Shown in pieces: positions 18,057 through 26,373 of a DNA stretch of 64,000 nucleotides; position 1 is the stretch's first letter; the number at the start of each line of letters is the position of its first letter. A program made the translations under genes and the position numbers. Origin of the DNA: Szabonella alba. GTDB taxonomy: Bacteria; Pseudomonadota; Alphaproteobacteria; Rhodobacterales; Rhodobacteraceae. The DNA lies in the NCBI RefSeq assembly GCF_016765775.1, contig NZ_JAESVN010000003.1, positions 1 through 64,000 of the forward strand. Reading direction: 5' to 3'. Below the pieces are notes generated by a model. The model did not search any database. It was not told where the DNA came from and saw only the letters and a program-made list of their open reading frames with translations.

Positions 18057-18611
18057 TCAGCCGAAGGCCAGCGCCGCGCCGCCAAGCGCGGTGACGGCGG
18101 CCGAGGCGCGGGCGACCATCAGCGGCGCAAGCCGCACCAGCGCCATGCCCGCAAGATGCAGCGCCATCGTTGCCAGCGCAAATCCCGCTGCATAAAGGGC
18201 CAGATCCCCCGCCGGGCCTTCGGTGCCATGGGCATGGCCATGCGCCAGACCGAACAGCGCCACCAGCGCCACCGAGACCGCAAGCCCGGGCCGCAGTGCC
18301 AGCGCGGCAAGCGCACCGATCACGATGATCGAGGCAAGGATCATCGGCTCGACCGCCGGAAAGCCGACTCCCGTCGCGCCCAGGGCACCGCCCGCGATCA
18401 TGGCGGCGACAAAGGCCAGCGGCAGCGCCCAGAAGGCCCGCCCGCCGCTGATCCCGGCCCAGAGACCGACCGCAAGCATCGCCAGAACATGATCCAGCCC
18501 ACCAATCGGATGGCTGACACCCGACAGGAAGGCGGCCTCGGTTCCATGACCGGGATGGGCGAGCGCCATGGTCGGCATCAGGCAAAGCGAGATCAGGAAA
18601 ATACGCGACAT
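18057..18611 (-). CDS. ureJ: HupE/UreJ-family nickel permease
   Basis: A predicted inner-membrane protein that supplies nickel for urease. The 184-aa sequence opens with a signal-like helix (LISLCLMPTMALA) followed by HPGHGTEA and the family signature SGVSHPIGGLDHVLAMLAVG, then about six hydrophobic helices with a His-rich break (FGLAHGHAHG). HupE/UreJ proteins mediate nickel uptake in hydrogenase and urease clusters. Its place between ureA and ureB matches other Rhodobacterales. Confidence 0.92.
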   Translation of the reverse strand: MSRIFLISLCLMPTMALAHPGHGTEAAFLSGVSHPIGGLDHVLAMLAVGLWAGISGGRAFWALPLAFVAAMIAGGALGATGVGFPAVEPMILASIIVIGALAALALRPGLAVSVALVALFGLAHGHAHGTEGPAGDLALYAAGFALATMALHLAGMALVRLAPLMVARASAAVTALGGAALAFG

Positions 18612-18620
18612 GGGGACTCC

Positions 18621-18923
18621 TCAGCGGATCGGATGATGGACGGTGACCAGTTTGGTGCCGTCGGGAAAGGTGGCCTCGACCTGCACGGACGGGATCATCT
18701 CGGCGATGCCCTCCATGCAATCGGCGACGGTGACGACATGGGCGCCCGCCTCCATCAGATCGGCGACGCTGCGGCCATCACGCGCGCCCTCGACGACGAA
18801 ATCGGTGATCAGCGCGATGGCCTCGGGATGGTTCAGCCTGACACCGCGTGCCAGCCTTCCGCGCGCCACCATCGCGGCAAGCGAGACCAGCAGTTTATCC
18901 TTTTCCCTTGGGGTCAGATTCAT
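18621..18923 (-). CDS. ureA: Urease subunit gamma
   Basis: The small structural subunit of urease, 100 aa, full length. Family features are [20 protein letters not shown] at the start, [21 protein letters not shown] in the middle, and the C-terminal [17 protein letters not shown]. It lies three bases after ureD and ten before ureJ. Confidence 0.98.
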   Translation of the reverse strand: MNLTPREKDKLLVSLAAMVARGRLARGVRLNHPEAIALITDFVVEGARDGRSVADLMEAGAHVVTVADCMEGIAEMIPSVQVEATFPDGTKLVTVHHPIR

Positions 18924-18926
18924 GGG

Positions 18927-19769
18927 TCAGTCCTGATATTGCCAGACACGGGGAAGGGGGCCGGGGCGCAGGCAGGCAACCGCGCGCGCGATCTGGCGGC
19001 GCAGCGGCAGGCCGTCCCGGGCCAGCACGCGCAGCACCAGCCGCCCCTCAAAGGCGGTTGCGGCGGCCTCGACCCCCGGAACTGTCAGCGTGGCACGCAG
19101 CGGGCCCAGCGCATCGGCCGCCCCCGGCGCCACAAGCACCAGCGTTGCAAAGGCCCGCCCCGGCCCGAGAAGGGCGGGGGACGTGGTCCGCCCGAGGGAA
19201 TCGGGATCCAGCCGCAGCGGATCGATCCAGATCGGGCGGCCCGCGCGGCGGATCTCACGCCGGTCGTCCAGCCGGGCCGAGGTGATGGTTTCCCCCATCG
19301 CATGGCGCCCAAGGATGACGGTTTCCAGAAACAGGCATCCGGCATCTTCGGCCAGATCAATCACGATCCGCCGCTTCAGGTTCGAGGACTGAAACAGGAT
19401 CGTCTCCTGCGGCAGCCAGTCCAGCCAGCCGCCGCGCCCGACCTTCAGATCCACGTTGGCCTGTGCCGCACCGGTGGTGCTGGCATAGGCGCGTTCGGCG
19501 GTTTGGGTGGTGGCGGTCGCGCAAAGGCCGTCCCCCAGCCGCAGCGCATAGCGCAGGGTGTCACCGCCGGTCAGCCCGCCAGAGGTATTGAGAAAGACCA
19601 CCTCGGGGCGCGGATCATGGATGCGGGGCAGGATCGCCTTGGCCGACCCTGCCTGCGCCAGACGCTCCAGCCGCGCGCCGTTGGCATGGGCGGCGATCAC
19701 CACCTCGGCGCAGCCATGGCTGCGCTGATGGATCTGCGCCCCGGATATGCGTTCCGCCGCGTCGAGCAT
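18927..19769 (-). CDS. ureD: Urease accessory protein UreD
   Basis: UreD is the scaffold that binds apo-urease and recruits UreF and UreG for nickel insertion. The 280-aa protein shows FLNTSGGLTGGDTLRY (the family signature), TATTQTAERAY, GWLDWLPQETILFQSS, and LGRHAMGE. It is the first gene of the cluster. Upstream is a 161-base spacer shared with the end of the KpsE-like gene, where the urease promoter should lie. I see no clear sigma-54 or NtrC site. Confidence 0.95.
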   Translation of the reverse strand: MLDAAERISGAQIHQRSHGCAEVVIAAHANGARLERLAQAGSAKAILPRIHDPRPEVVFLNTSGGLTGGDTLRYALRLGDGLCATATTQTAERAYASTTGAAQANVDLKVGRGGWLDWLPQETILFQSSNLKRRIVIDLAEDAGCLFLETVILGRHAMGETITSARLDDRREIRRAGRPIWIDPLRLDPDSLGRTTSPALLGPGRAFATLVLVAPGAADALGPLRATLTVPGVEAAATAFEGRLVLRVLARDGLPLRRQIARAVACLRPGPLPRVWQYQD

Positions 19770-19869
19770 TTTCCCCCGCTTTCACCGGCAAGGGAGCATT
19801 GTGCTGATGTCGGGGGCAATGGCGGCAATGGCGGCGGCACCGGGCTTCGCAGCCTGCAGTGCGGTATTT

Positions 19870-19910
19870 GCCCGATTTTCAGGCGAACCGCCCGAAAATC
19901 GGGCGGTTCG
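19870..19910. other. Two overlapping, mutually exclusive inverted repeats
   Basis: A 12-bp perfect stem CGAACCGCCCGA (19884-19895) / TCGGGCGGTTCG (19899-19910) encloses a 3-base loop. A second segment, GCCCGATTTTC (19870-19880), is a perfect complement of GAAAATCGGGC (19894-19904), so it can pair only when the first stem is open. It lies just downstream of the KpsE-like gene and upstream of ureD on the same strand. It could be a factor-assisted terminator or an attenuator; there is no U-tract on either strand. Confidence 0.45.
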
Positions 19911-19930
19911 AAAGCATCAGGCCGCAGGTG

Positions 19931-21592
19931 TCATGCCGAAACCTGTTCGCGCAGGATCGCCGCCGTCATCGAGATGATCAGATAGATCCCCGCAAAGATC
20001 AGCAGGGCGACAAGCGTATATTCGAAGGCCCGGGGATAGGCGGCCTGTTCCGGCACGACCGGGCTGACCGATAAGGACAGATAGCGCACCTGACGGTTCG
20101 CCTCGGCCCGCGCGCCCTCCATCGCCTGCAGCGACTGGGCCAGCATCATCTGCCGGGTCTGCACATCGGCCTGCGCGACCAGCAATTCGCTTTGCACCCG
20201 GGCGATGGATACCCCGCCTTCGCTGTCCTCGGTCAGTTTTGACCGCAAAAGCGCAATCTCGGATTCCAGTGTGGCGATGCGGCGTTGCAGCGGTTCCATC
20301 CGGGCGGCATTGGGCGTCGGATTGGACTGCATCTGTTGCAGTGACAGCCGGTCCTGCGTCAGCAGGCTTTCCAGTTGCGTGATCTGCGAGGTCAGCAGCG
20401 TCACCTCCACCTCTGAGGACAGGACCTGAAACTGTTCCTGCAATTCGACCACCCGGCGCTGCGCGGTCAGCATCTGTTCCTCGGCCCCGTCAAACGCTTC
20501 GCGCGCTCCGCGCATCTGATCTTCGCGCAGGCGCTGCGTCAGTTGATCGACCTGCCCTTCGGCATAGCCGATCAGGGCTGCCGCAAATTCCTCGGCCTTT
20601 TCCGGCGTCGCCGCGATCACCTCCATCTTCACGATCCCCTCGGTCGGGTCGTAAGAGATCTGCACGTTCTTTTTGTAGATGGCATAAGCCTGTTCCAGCG
20701 TGCTGTCGGCATCCAGCCGCTGGATCGGGTCGATCGAGGGATCCGAGAAATGCGCGCGGAAACCGTGATCGGCATCCAGCCGCAGCATCGCATCCCGCGA
20801 TTGCAGATAGCCCTGAACGGCGATGCTGTCCTGTGATGTGGCAAGGGGGGAACCCTGCAACAACCCTCCAAGGCCCCCCGCAGCCGCATTTGGGGCCTGA
20901 CTTTGCTGGATCACGAATTCCGAATAGGTCGCATAAAGCGGCGTCGCGACCATGTAGTAATACCAGCCCGTCAGCAGCGTCGGCAGAAACACGAAGAAAA
21001 ATAGCCGCGCCATGAGCAGGGCCGACCGCCGCCGCCGCCGTTTGGCAAGGTCGCGCTGGATGCGCAGAATGTCTGAGGCATGGCTTTGCTCGGCCCGGAC
21101 CTCGGTCGAGGGCAGGCCCGCAGGCCGGATCGTCTGGGGCAGGCGGGGGCCGTCATTGCCCGGCACCGGGGCCAGCGCGCGGGACTGTTCGGGCGCATCG
21201 GGGTCAGGATCGCCCGGCGTGACCAGTTCCAGCATGGACATGCGCTGAAAGGGATCGACCCCGGCATTGCGCAACAAACGCACCGCATCGAAATCCGAGG
21301 TTGCAGGCAAGCCGTGTTTCTGGGCCATCCGCCGGGCCATGCGCAATTGCCGCCCCGTCAGCCCTTCGCGCCGGATGGCCTCGAGATCGTTCTCCTCGGG
21401 GTGCCCGTTGCTGGCTCCGGTGGTGGGGGGGCCTGCGGTCGGAAAACGGCCGGGGCCGAACCCGTCATCAACCGGGCTGTCGAAAAGCCCTTCATCCGAC
21501 GCGGTATCGGCCTCACGCTGGTCCCGCTGCGGCAGGTCGGGAAATTGCGGGCGCCGGATGCGGAACCGGGTGGCCTTAAGCTTCGTAGTCAT
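19931..21592 (-). CDS. kpsE: KpsE-like capsule polysaccharide export inner-membrane protein
   Basis: A polysaccharide co-polymerase/membrane-adaptor type protein linking a capsule ABC transporter to the outer membrane. The 553-aa protein has a long charged, disordered cytoplasmic N-terminus (about 1-190), a basic patch KRRRRRSALL, a transmembrane helix near 205-230 (FFFVFLPTLLTGWYYYMVA), a periplasmic region with extended coiled coil (about 350-490, e.g. RRVVELQEQFQVLSSEVE), and a second membrane helix near the C-terminus (LVALLIFAGIYLIISMTAA). ATG 21592 overlaps the upstream ATPase gene by 17 bases. KpsE is the best match; the extended N-terminus is unusual. Confidence 0.8.
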   Translation of the reverse strand: MTTKLKATRFRIRRPQFPDLPQRDQREADTASDEGLFDSPVDDGFGPGRFPTAGPPTTGASNGHPEENDLEAIRREGLTGRQLRMARRMAQKHGLPATSDFDAVRLLRNAGVDPFQRMSMLELVTPGDPDPDAPEQSRALAPVPGNDGPRLPQTIRPAGLPSTEVRAEQSHASDILRIQRDLAKRRRRRSALLMARLFFFVFLPTLLTGWYYYMVATPLYATYSEFVIQQSQAPNAAAGGLGGLLQGSPLATSQDSIAVQGYLQSRDAMLRLDADHGFRAHFSDPSIDPIQRLDADSTLEQAYAIYKKNVQISYDPTEGIVKMEVIAATPEKAEEFAAALIGYAEGQVDQLTQRLREDQMRGAREAFDGAEEQMLTAQRRVVELQEQFQVLSSEVEVTLLTSQITQLESLLTQDRLSLQQMQSNPTPNAARMEPLQRRIATLESEIALLRSKLTEDSEGGVSIARVQSELLVAQADVQTRQMMLAQSLQAMEGARAEANRQVRYLSLSVSPVVPEQAAYPRAFEYTLVALLIFAGIYLIISMTAAILREQVSA

Positions 21593-22229
21593 AAAGGCGT
21601 TTCGCTTCTTCGAGGGTTTCAAACATGTAAAGCTGCCCGTTGCGCAACACAGCGGCAGAGCGGCAGAATTTTTCCAACGTGCTGGCCTGATGCGAGACCA
21701 CGATCACAGTGGCGTTCTTCAGCCGCTCGCGCAGAATCGCACCGGCCTTGCGGTTGAATTCGACGTCGGCGGTCGCGGGCATGCCTTCGTCGATCAGATA
21801 GATGTCGAATTCCAGCGCCAGCATCAGCGCAAAGGAGAAACGCGACCGCATGCCCGAGGAATAGGTGCCCACCGGCATGTCGAAATATTCCGCGATCCCC
21901 GCCATCCAGCGGCAGAATCCTTCGACATAATCCGGGTCCAGCCTGTAAAGCCGCGCGATGTAGCGGACATTCTCGGTCCCGGTATGCCGGCTGACCACCC
22001 CGCCCATGAAGCCCAGCGGAAAGGAGATGCGGGAGCTGCGGCGGATCACACCCTCATCGGGTTTTTCCAGCCCCGCCATCATGTTGATGATCGTGGTCTT
22101 GCCCGTGCCATTCGGGGCAAGGATGCCCAGCGAATTGCCAAGCTCCACCTGGAACGAGGCCCGGTCGAGGATCACCTTCCGGGACGCTCCGGTCCAGAAG
22201 GATTTGCTGACATTCTCGAATGCGATCAT
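21576..22229 (-). CDS. kpsT: KpsT-like capsule polysaccharide ABC transporter ATPase
   Basis: A 217-aa nucleotide-binding subunit for polysaccharide export. It has Walker A APNGTGKTT near residue 40, a family-typical ISFPLGFMGG loop, the signature YSSGMRSRFSFAL near 140, Walker B FDIYLIDEG and the switch His in VVSHQ. The usual LSGGQ is replaced by SSGMRSR, as in KpsT/Wzt proteins. It overlaps the KpsE-like gene. The expected permease KpsM is not adjacent: the next gene upstream, 219 bases away, encodes NhaA. Confidence 0.88.
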   Translation of the reverse strand: MIAFENVSKSFWTGASRKVILDRASFQVELGNSLGILAPNGTGKTTIINMMAGLEKPDEGVIRRSSRISFPLGFMGGVVSRHTGTENVRYIARLYRLDPDYVEGFCRWMAGIAEYFDMPVGTYSSGMRSRFSFALMLALEFDIYLIDEGMPATADVEFNRKAGAILRERLKNATVIVVSHQASTLEKFCRSAAVLRNGQLYMFETLEEAKRLYDYEA

Positions 22230-22447
22230 CGCTCGCTTCTCGTCCGCTCGGGTTGCGCCTCTCCCGGTTGCTTGCGCCGGGCCGTTCCCGGTTCGGATCC
22301 GGGATACGGGGTCGGAATGAAGACTCCGTCAATGGATCTATAGCAGAGCCACGGGAGGGAGTTTAGGGGGCCAATCTGGCATCAATATGGTCGCTTGTGG
22401 CGGGAAGCGGAAGGACAGAGGCCCAGAAGGCGGGCGCATGCGGCGGC

Positions 22448-23695
22448 TCAGCGCCGGATCGCGCTGCCTGTCCGGACCGGCCGGATACCGCTTCGCCGGG
22501 CCGCGACCCACAGAACCGGACCTGCCAGCACTGAAAGGGCAAGGCCAAGACGGGCAGCCTCTTGCATCATCCCGCCGGGCAGGGACCCGTGCAACATCAG
22601 CAGCGGCACGGTAAAGCCGATCCCGGCCAGCCCCGCAATCAGCGCCGGTTCGCGCCAGCCGGGGGCAAGGTCAAGCCGCAAGCCAAGGCCCCGGCACAGC
22701 AGGATCGCCGCCATCACCCCTGCCGGTTTGCCGATCCAGAACGCAAGCAGCGTGATCGCCGTGGTCGGCTCGGACAGAAGGCCGGGCAGAATGGCGCCAT
22801 GGGTGAAGGCGAAAAGCGCCAGAACCAGCAAAAGCGGCGTCATCAGCAGATGTGACAGCCGGTTCAGCGGATCGGTCAGAAAGCCCTCGGCCTCGGCAAA
22901 AAGGCCAAAACTGCGGTCGGAATGCGGCATGGCGGGCAACAGCGGCAAAAGCCCCAGCGCGGGCGGAAACCCTGCCATCGCGACCCCGAACCAGCTGACA
23001 ATCCCCGGCAGGGCCCAAAGCCACAGATGCTGCGCGCGCTGGCGCGTGACCTCACTGGCATCGGGGCGCTGTGCAGGACGGGTCAGCAGGACATGGGCAA
23101 GACAGGCCGCCGCAAGCGGCAGGATCAGCCACAGAAAGCGCGAGACCTCCAGCCCTTGCAAGGCTGGCGCAAAAAGCCCCGCCATCACCAGCGCCGTCAC
23201 ATCGGCAAAGATCGTGACAAAAAGCAGGATCTGCAAGGCAGGATGACCCCGGCCAAGGATCATGCACCCGAAAAGAAAGGCAAGGATCGTGTCCCCGGCC
23301 AGCGGAAAGACCCAGCCGGGCGTGCCTGCAGCCTCTTCCGCCGTTTGCAGCAGCGCGCTGGCCAAGGTCCAGACCAATGCGCCGCCCGCCATCCCGCCAA
23401 GCGCCACCAGCAAGGGGCCGGGCAGGCGCCCCCTTGCAGCAAGGCCCCGATCCAGCCGCAGCGATTCCCATAATTCCTTGCCGATCAGCAGCAGGAAAAA
23501 GGGCATCAGCAGGCCTGATATCAGTGTCGCGGGGGTCACTCCGGGGGCGAAAAGCCTGCGACCCAGATCCGACAGTGGCCATTCCACCAGATCGTAATAG
23601 GTCGCGGGCGCCAGTCCGACGCAAAGCGCGGCCAGACCCGCACCGGAAATCAGCACCAGCCCATAGCGGCGCAGGACAGGGGAAACGGGAGTCAA
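22448..23695 (-). CDS. nhaA: NhaA-family Na+/H+ antiporter, divergent (TTG start)
   Basis: A 415-aa inner-membrane protein with about 11-12 hydrophobic helices and the NhaA pattern: FFLLLIGKELWES near residue 70, WVFPLAGDTILAFLFG (Asp135), TIFADVTALVMAG (Ala164-Asp165), IGKPAGVMAAIL (conserved Lys) and the late GIGFTVPLLML. E. coli NhaA carries a DD pair at 163-164; here the first is Ala and only the second is kept, and the Thr before the family's Asp133 is Gly. The antiporter fold is secure; its ion coupling may differ. The only start matching the N-terminus is TTG 23695, with AAGG upstream. Confidence 0.82.
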   Translation of the reverse strand: MTPVSPVLRRYGLVLISGAGLAALCVGLAPATYYDLVEWPLSDLGRRLFAPGVTPATLISGLLMPFFLLLIGKELWESLRLDRGLAARGRLPGPLLVALGGMAGGALVWTLASALLQTAEEAAGTPGWVFPLAGDTILAFLFGCMILGRGHPALQILLFVTIFADVTALVMAGLFAPALQGLEVSRFLWLILPLAAACLAHVLLTRPAQRPDASEVTRQRAQHLWLWALPGIVSWFGVAMAGFPPALGLLPLLPAMPHSDRSFGLFAEAEGFLTDPLNRLSHLLMTPLLLVLALFAFTHGAILPGLLSEPTTAITLLAFWIGKPAGVMAAILLCRGLGLRLDLAPGWREPALIAGLAGIGFTVPLLMLHGSLPGGMMQEAARLGLALSVLAGPVLWVAARRSGIRPVRTGSAIRR

Positions 23696-23913
23696 GACTC
23701 ATCAACCTTGCGAAAGAACATGGATTCGACCCTAGGGGGGCGGGGCGCCATTCTCAATGATCGGGCACAGGAAGTGCTGCGGAATTACCGGTCTGTGACG
23801 TTGCTGCATCTTGCCGGGCCCTGCCGCCATCGGTTAGCTCAACGCCGATTGCCGCGCGTGCTGCCGCCGGATGCCTGTTTTCCCGCCGAATGCCCCGTGA
23901 AAGGAGGCCCGAC

Positions 23914-24720
23914 ATGACCGCGCTTGACGATGCCCACAGCGCCATGATGGCCGCAGACGGGGACGAGACCGCGCCGGATGCCGCGCGGCTGCGCTATTTT
24001 GCGGCGCTGGCGGATGCCGAACTGGTGGTTCTTCTGGACCATGTGGCCGAGGGCGGTGCCGAGATCACCCCGCGTCTGTTTGATCTTGAGGACGGACCGG
24101 TGGTTCTGGCCTATGACGGTGAGGACCGGCTGGCGGTCGCGGCGGGCGGGCCTGCCGCCTATGCCGCCCTGCCGGGCCGGGCGGTTGCGCGGCAACTGGC
24201 GGGGCGGGGCATCGGGCTGGGCCTCAATCTGGGCGCCGGGTCGGCCGAATTCCTGCTGGATCCTGCGGCGGTGGACTGGCTGGCCCGGGTGCTGGATCAC
24301 GGGCCGGTCGCCGCCGAGGCGCGGCCCGAGACCTTCACCTCGCCCAAGGCGCTGCCCGGCGCGCTGTTGTCGGCGCTGGATGCGAAACTGGCCCGGGCGG
24401 CCGGACTGGCGCGTGCCGTGCTGATCGCCGGGGTGCGTTACGGCGACGGGCGGCAGGGCCATATGCTGGCCTTTCTCGATGCCGTTCCGGCCGCCGAAAG
24501 CGCGCTGGCCCGGGCGGCGGCCGAGGCGCTGACCTTTTCGGGCATCGAGGCGGGGGAGATCGACGTGACCTTCTTGGCCGGAACCGATCCCGCGGCCCTT
24601 GCCATGGCAAAGGCTGCGCTGCGCATCGACCTGCCCGAGGCCCCCGCCGCTGACAGCCGCGCCGCAACAGCGCCGCGCGCGCCCGGAAGCGATCCGGACA
24701 AGCCGCCCATTCTGCGCTGA
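23914..24720 (+). CDS. SseB-family protein
   Basis: A 268-aa cytosolic protein with an SseB-type N-terminal domain: RLRYFAALADAELVVLL, then FDLEDGPVVLAYDGEDRLAV, LPGRAVARQLAGRGIGLGLN and EFLLDPAAVDWL. SseB was named for enhanced serine sensitivity in E. coli and its molecular role is unclear. The C-terminal third is Ala/Pro-rich and probably disordered. ATG 23914 is preceded by a perfect AGGAGG at six bases. It is monocistronic, upstream of the ribosomal-protein pair. Confidence 0.8.
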   Translation: MTALDDAHSAMMAADGDETAPDAARLRYFAALADAELVVLLDHVAEGGAEITPRLFDLEDGPVVLAYDGEDRLAVAAGGPAAYAALPGRAVARQLAGRGIGLGLNLGAGSAEFLLDPAAVDWLARVLDHGPVAAEARPETFTSPKALPGALLSALDAKLARAAGLARAVLIAGVRYGDGRQGHMLAFLDAVPAAESALARAAAEALTFSGIEAGEIDVTFLAGTDPAALAMAKAALRIDLPEAPAADSRAATAPRAPGSDPDKPPILR

Positions 24721-24789
24721 TTTGTGGGGTATTTTAATACCTATTTTGTAAGTATATGTTATATAGTGAAATTATCATATCGGACAGAC

Positions 24790-24818
24790 TTGACCCGAAC
24801 GCCGCGCTGAAGGATACA
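24790..24818 (+). promoter_or_regulatory. Candidate sigma-70 promoter of rplM-rpsI
   Basis: TTGACC (24790-24795) and GATACA (24813-24818) are separated by 17 bases, about 50 bases before the rplM start. An AT-rich block (24731-24780) lies directly upstream and could act as an UP element; it stands out against the GC-rich surroundings. The roughly 45-base leader could host L13 autoregulation, but I see no defined structure. Confidence 0.6.
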
Positions 24819-24868
24819 CCGTCATCGTTTCTTTGCGGGTATCCCCCGCCTCCGTTACAGGGCTGACC

Positions 24869-25333
24869 ATGAAAACCTTTACCGCAACGCCTGCGGATAT
24901 TGACAAGAAATGGATCCTGATCGATGCCGAAGGTATCGTTCTGGGCCGTCTCGCCACGATCGTGGCCAATATCCTGCGCGGCAAGAACAAGCCGACCTTC
25001 ACGCCGCACATGGACATGGGTGACAATGTCATCGTCATCAATGCCGACAAGGTACAGATGACTGGCAACAAGCGCGCCGACAAGCGCTATTACTGGCATA
25101 CCGGCCATCCGGGCGGGATCAAGTTTCGCACCGCAGCGCAGGTTCTGGACGGCGCCCACCCCGAGCGCGTCGTGACCAAAGCGGTTGAGCGGATGATCAC
25201 CCGCAACAGCCTTGGTCGCCAGCAGATGACCAATCTGCGCGTCTATGCCGGTGCCGAGCATCCGCATGAGGCCCAGCAGCCCACCGTTCTCGACCTTGCG
25301 GCGATGAATCCCAAGAATACGCGGAGCGCATGA
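24869..25333 (+). CDS. rplM: 50S ribosomal protein L13
   Basis: A large-subunit assembly protein of 154 aa. Family features are [21 protein letters not shown] with the first 12 residues unique to this lineage, [17 protein letters not shown], the [13 protein letters not shown] strand, [24 protein letters not shown] and [19 protein letters not shown] 24869 is the family start; an in-frame upstream ATG lacks a ribosome-binding site. It overlaps rpsI by four bases, the conserved rplM-rpsI operon. Confidence 0.98.
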   Translation: MKTFTATPADIDKKWILIDAEGIVLGRLATIVANILRGKNKPTFTPHMDMGDNVIVINADKVQMTGNKRADKRYYWHTGHPGGIKFRTAAQVLDGAHPERVVTKAVERMITRNSLGRQQMTNLRVYAGAEHPHEAQQPTVLDLAAMNPKNTRSA

Positions 25334-25830
25334 CCATGTCCGAAATCAAATCTCTTGACGATCTGAAATCGGCCGTGTCGGGCACCCCCGCCGCTGCCGA
25401 AGCCGCCGCCGAAGCCCCCAAGCGGGAGCCGATGCGCGACAAGCTGGGCCGCGCCTATGCGACCGGCAAGCGCAAGGATGCGGTTGCCCGCGTCTGGATC
25501 AAGCCCGGTTCGGGCAAGGTCTCGGTCAATGGCAAGGCGATGAACGAGTATTTCGCGCGTCCCGTGCTGCAGATGATCCTTGCACAGCCCTTCACCGTCG
25601 CCGGTGTCGAAGGCCAGTTCGACGTGATGGCAACGGTTGCCGGTGGCGGTCTGTCGGGTCAGGCGGGCGCGGTGAAGCATGGCGTCTCGAAGGCGCTGCA
25701 GCTTTACGATCCCACCCTGCGCGCGGCGCTGAAGGCGGCAGGCTTCCTGACCCGTGACAGCCGCGTGGTGGAACGCAAGAAATACGGCAAGCCGAAGGCG
25801 CGCCGCAGCTTCCAGTTCTCCAAGCGCTGA
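25330..25830 (+). CDS. rpsI: 30S ribosomal protein S9
   Basis: A small-subunit protein whose C-terminal tail contacts P-site tRNA. The 166-aa protein carries the alphaproteobacterial N-terminal extension (about 35 residues, Ala/Glu-rich), then [54 protein letters not shown] and the terminal [17 protein letters not shown]. The first ATG at 25330 overlaps the rplM stop; ATG 25336 two codons later is equally plausible. A strong hairpin terminator follows. Confidence 0.97.
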   Translation: MTMSEIKSLDDLKSAVSGTPAAAEAAAEAPKREPMRDKLGRAYATGKRKDAVARVWIKPGSGKVSVNGKAMNEYFARPVLQMILAQPFTVAGVEGQFDVMATVAGGGLSGQAGAVKHGVSKALQLYDPTLRAALKAAGFLTRDSRVVERKKYGKPKARRSFQFSKR

Positions 25831-25853
25831 TCTTTCGGTCGCTGGATATTCGG

Positions 25854-25882
25854 AAAGGGCGCAGGATTTCCTGCGCCCTTTT
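25854..25882 (+). terminator. Rho-independent terminator of rplM-rpsI
   Basis: The stem AAGGGCGCAGG / CCTGCGCCCTT with an ATTT loop is followed by TTC ATTTT. It begins 24 bases after the rpsI stop. Confidence 0.85.
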
Positions 25883-26071
25883 CATTTTGCGGGATGGTGT
25901 TGCCCGGGGATCATGCCGCGCGCTGCCCCGTCCGGCATGGCTGCACGGCATCAACTGTCACAGGGATGTCCGATCAAAAAAGAGGCCGCATCCTTGGATG
26001 CGGCCAGTCGGGGAATGTCCTGTCGGAAAGGTCCGGGGACAGGGAGCAGGCAGGGGATCAACCCTGTCGGA

Positions 26072-26299
26072 TCAACCTTGCCAGAATGGTCTGGCGGCTT
26101 CGGTTCGGGCCTCATCGCGCGCCAGACCGATATCGCGCAGCAGATGCGCATCCAGCCGGGCCAGCGCCTTTCGGCTCTGGCGGCGTTCCTCCCAGGCCAG
26201 CAGCGCGACCGACAGCGCGTAACCGATACGCGCCAGCGGCGGCAGCGACGGATGGGCGGCGGGGCTATAGGCGGAAAGACGGATCATGGGCTCGCTCAT
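26072..26299 (-). CDS. DUF1127-family small protein, divergent from the MocR regulator
   Basis: A 75-aa protein with a middle helix (ARIGYALSVALLAWEERRQS) and the DUF1127 core (ALARLDAHLLRDIGLARDEA). It starts 74 bases from the divergent MocR-type regulator, so it is a candidate target of that regulator. An alternative ATG at 26287 would drop four residues. No function is assignable; the divergent placement is the only clue. Confidence 0.75.
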   Translation of the reverse strand: MSEPMIRLSAYSPAAHPSLPPLARIGYALSVALLAWEERRQSRKALARLDAHLLRDIGLARDEARTEAARPFWQG

Positions 26300-26344
26300 T
26301 GTATCGACACAAACGGGATTGACTGTGTGATTCTATTAATACAA
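26299..26344. promoter_or_regulatory. Candidate operator between the DUF1127 and MocR genes
   Basis: An inverted pair TTGTAT (26299-26304) / ATACAA (26339-26344), with 34 bases between, occupies the AT-rich divergent spacer; a TTGACT hexamer lies at 26319. MocR-type regulators often control a divergent gene through such repeats, so this is the logical operator. The half-sites are short, so chance is possible. Confidence 0.35.
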
Positions 26345-26373
26345 AGTCCGCATAAGAACGCCAGAGGAACATT

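Noticed and set aside
19770-19930. A sigma-54/NtrC promoter for the urease cluster
   Set aside because: I looked for a GG-N10-GC core of the right form on the minus strand and found only weak GC-rich matches.
17370-19985. An 871-residue plus-strand open frame across the urease genes
   Set aside because: It is antisense to ureB, ureJ, ureA and ureD, whose families are certain. The peptide is low-complexity.
22230-22447. A KpsM remnant between kpsT and nhaA
   Set aside because: No hydrophobic or family-like frame is visible in the 218 bases on either strand.
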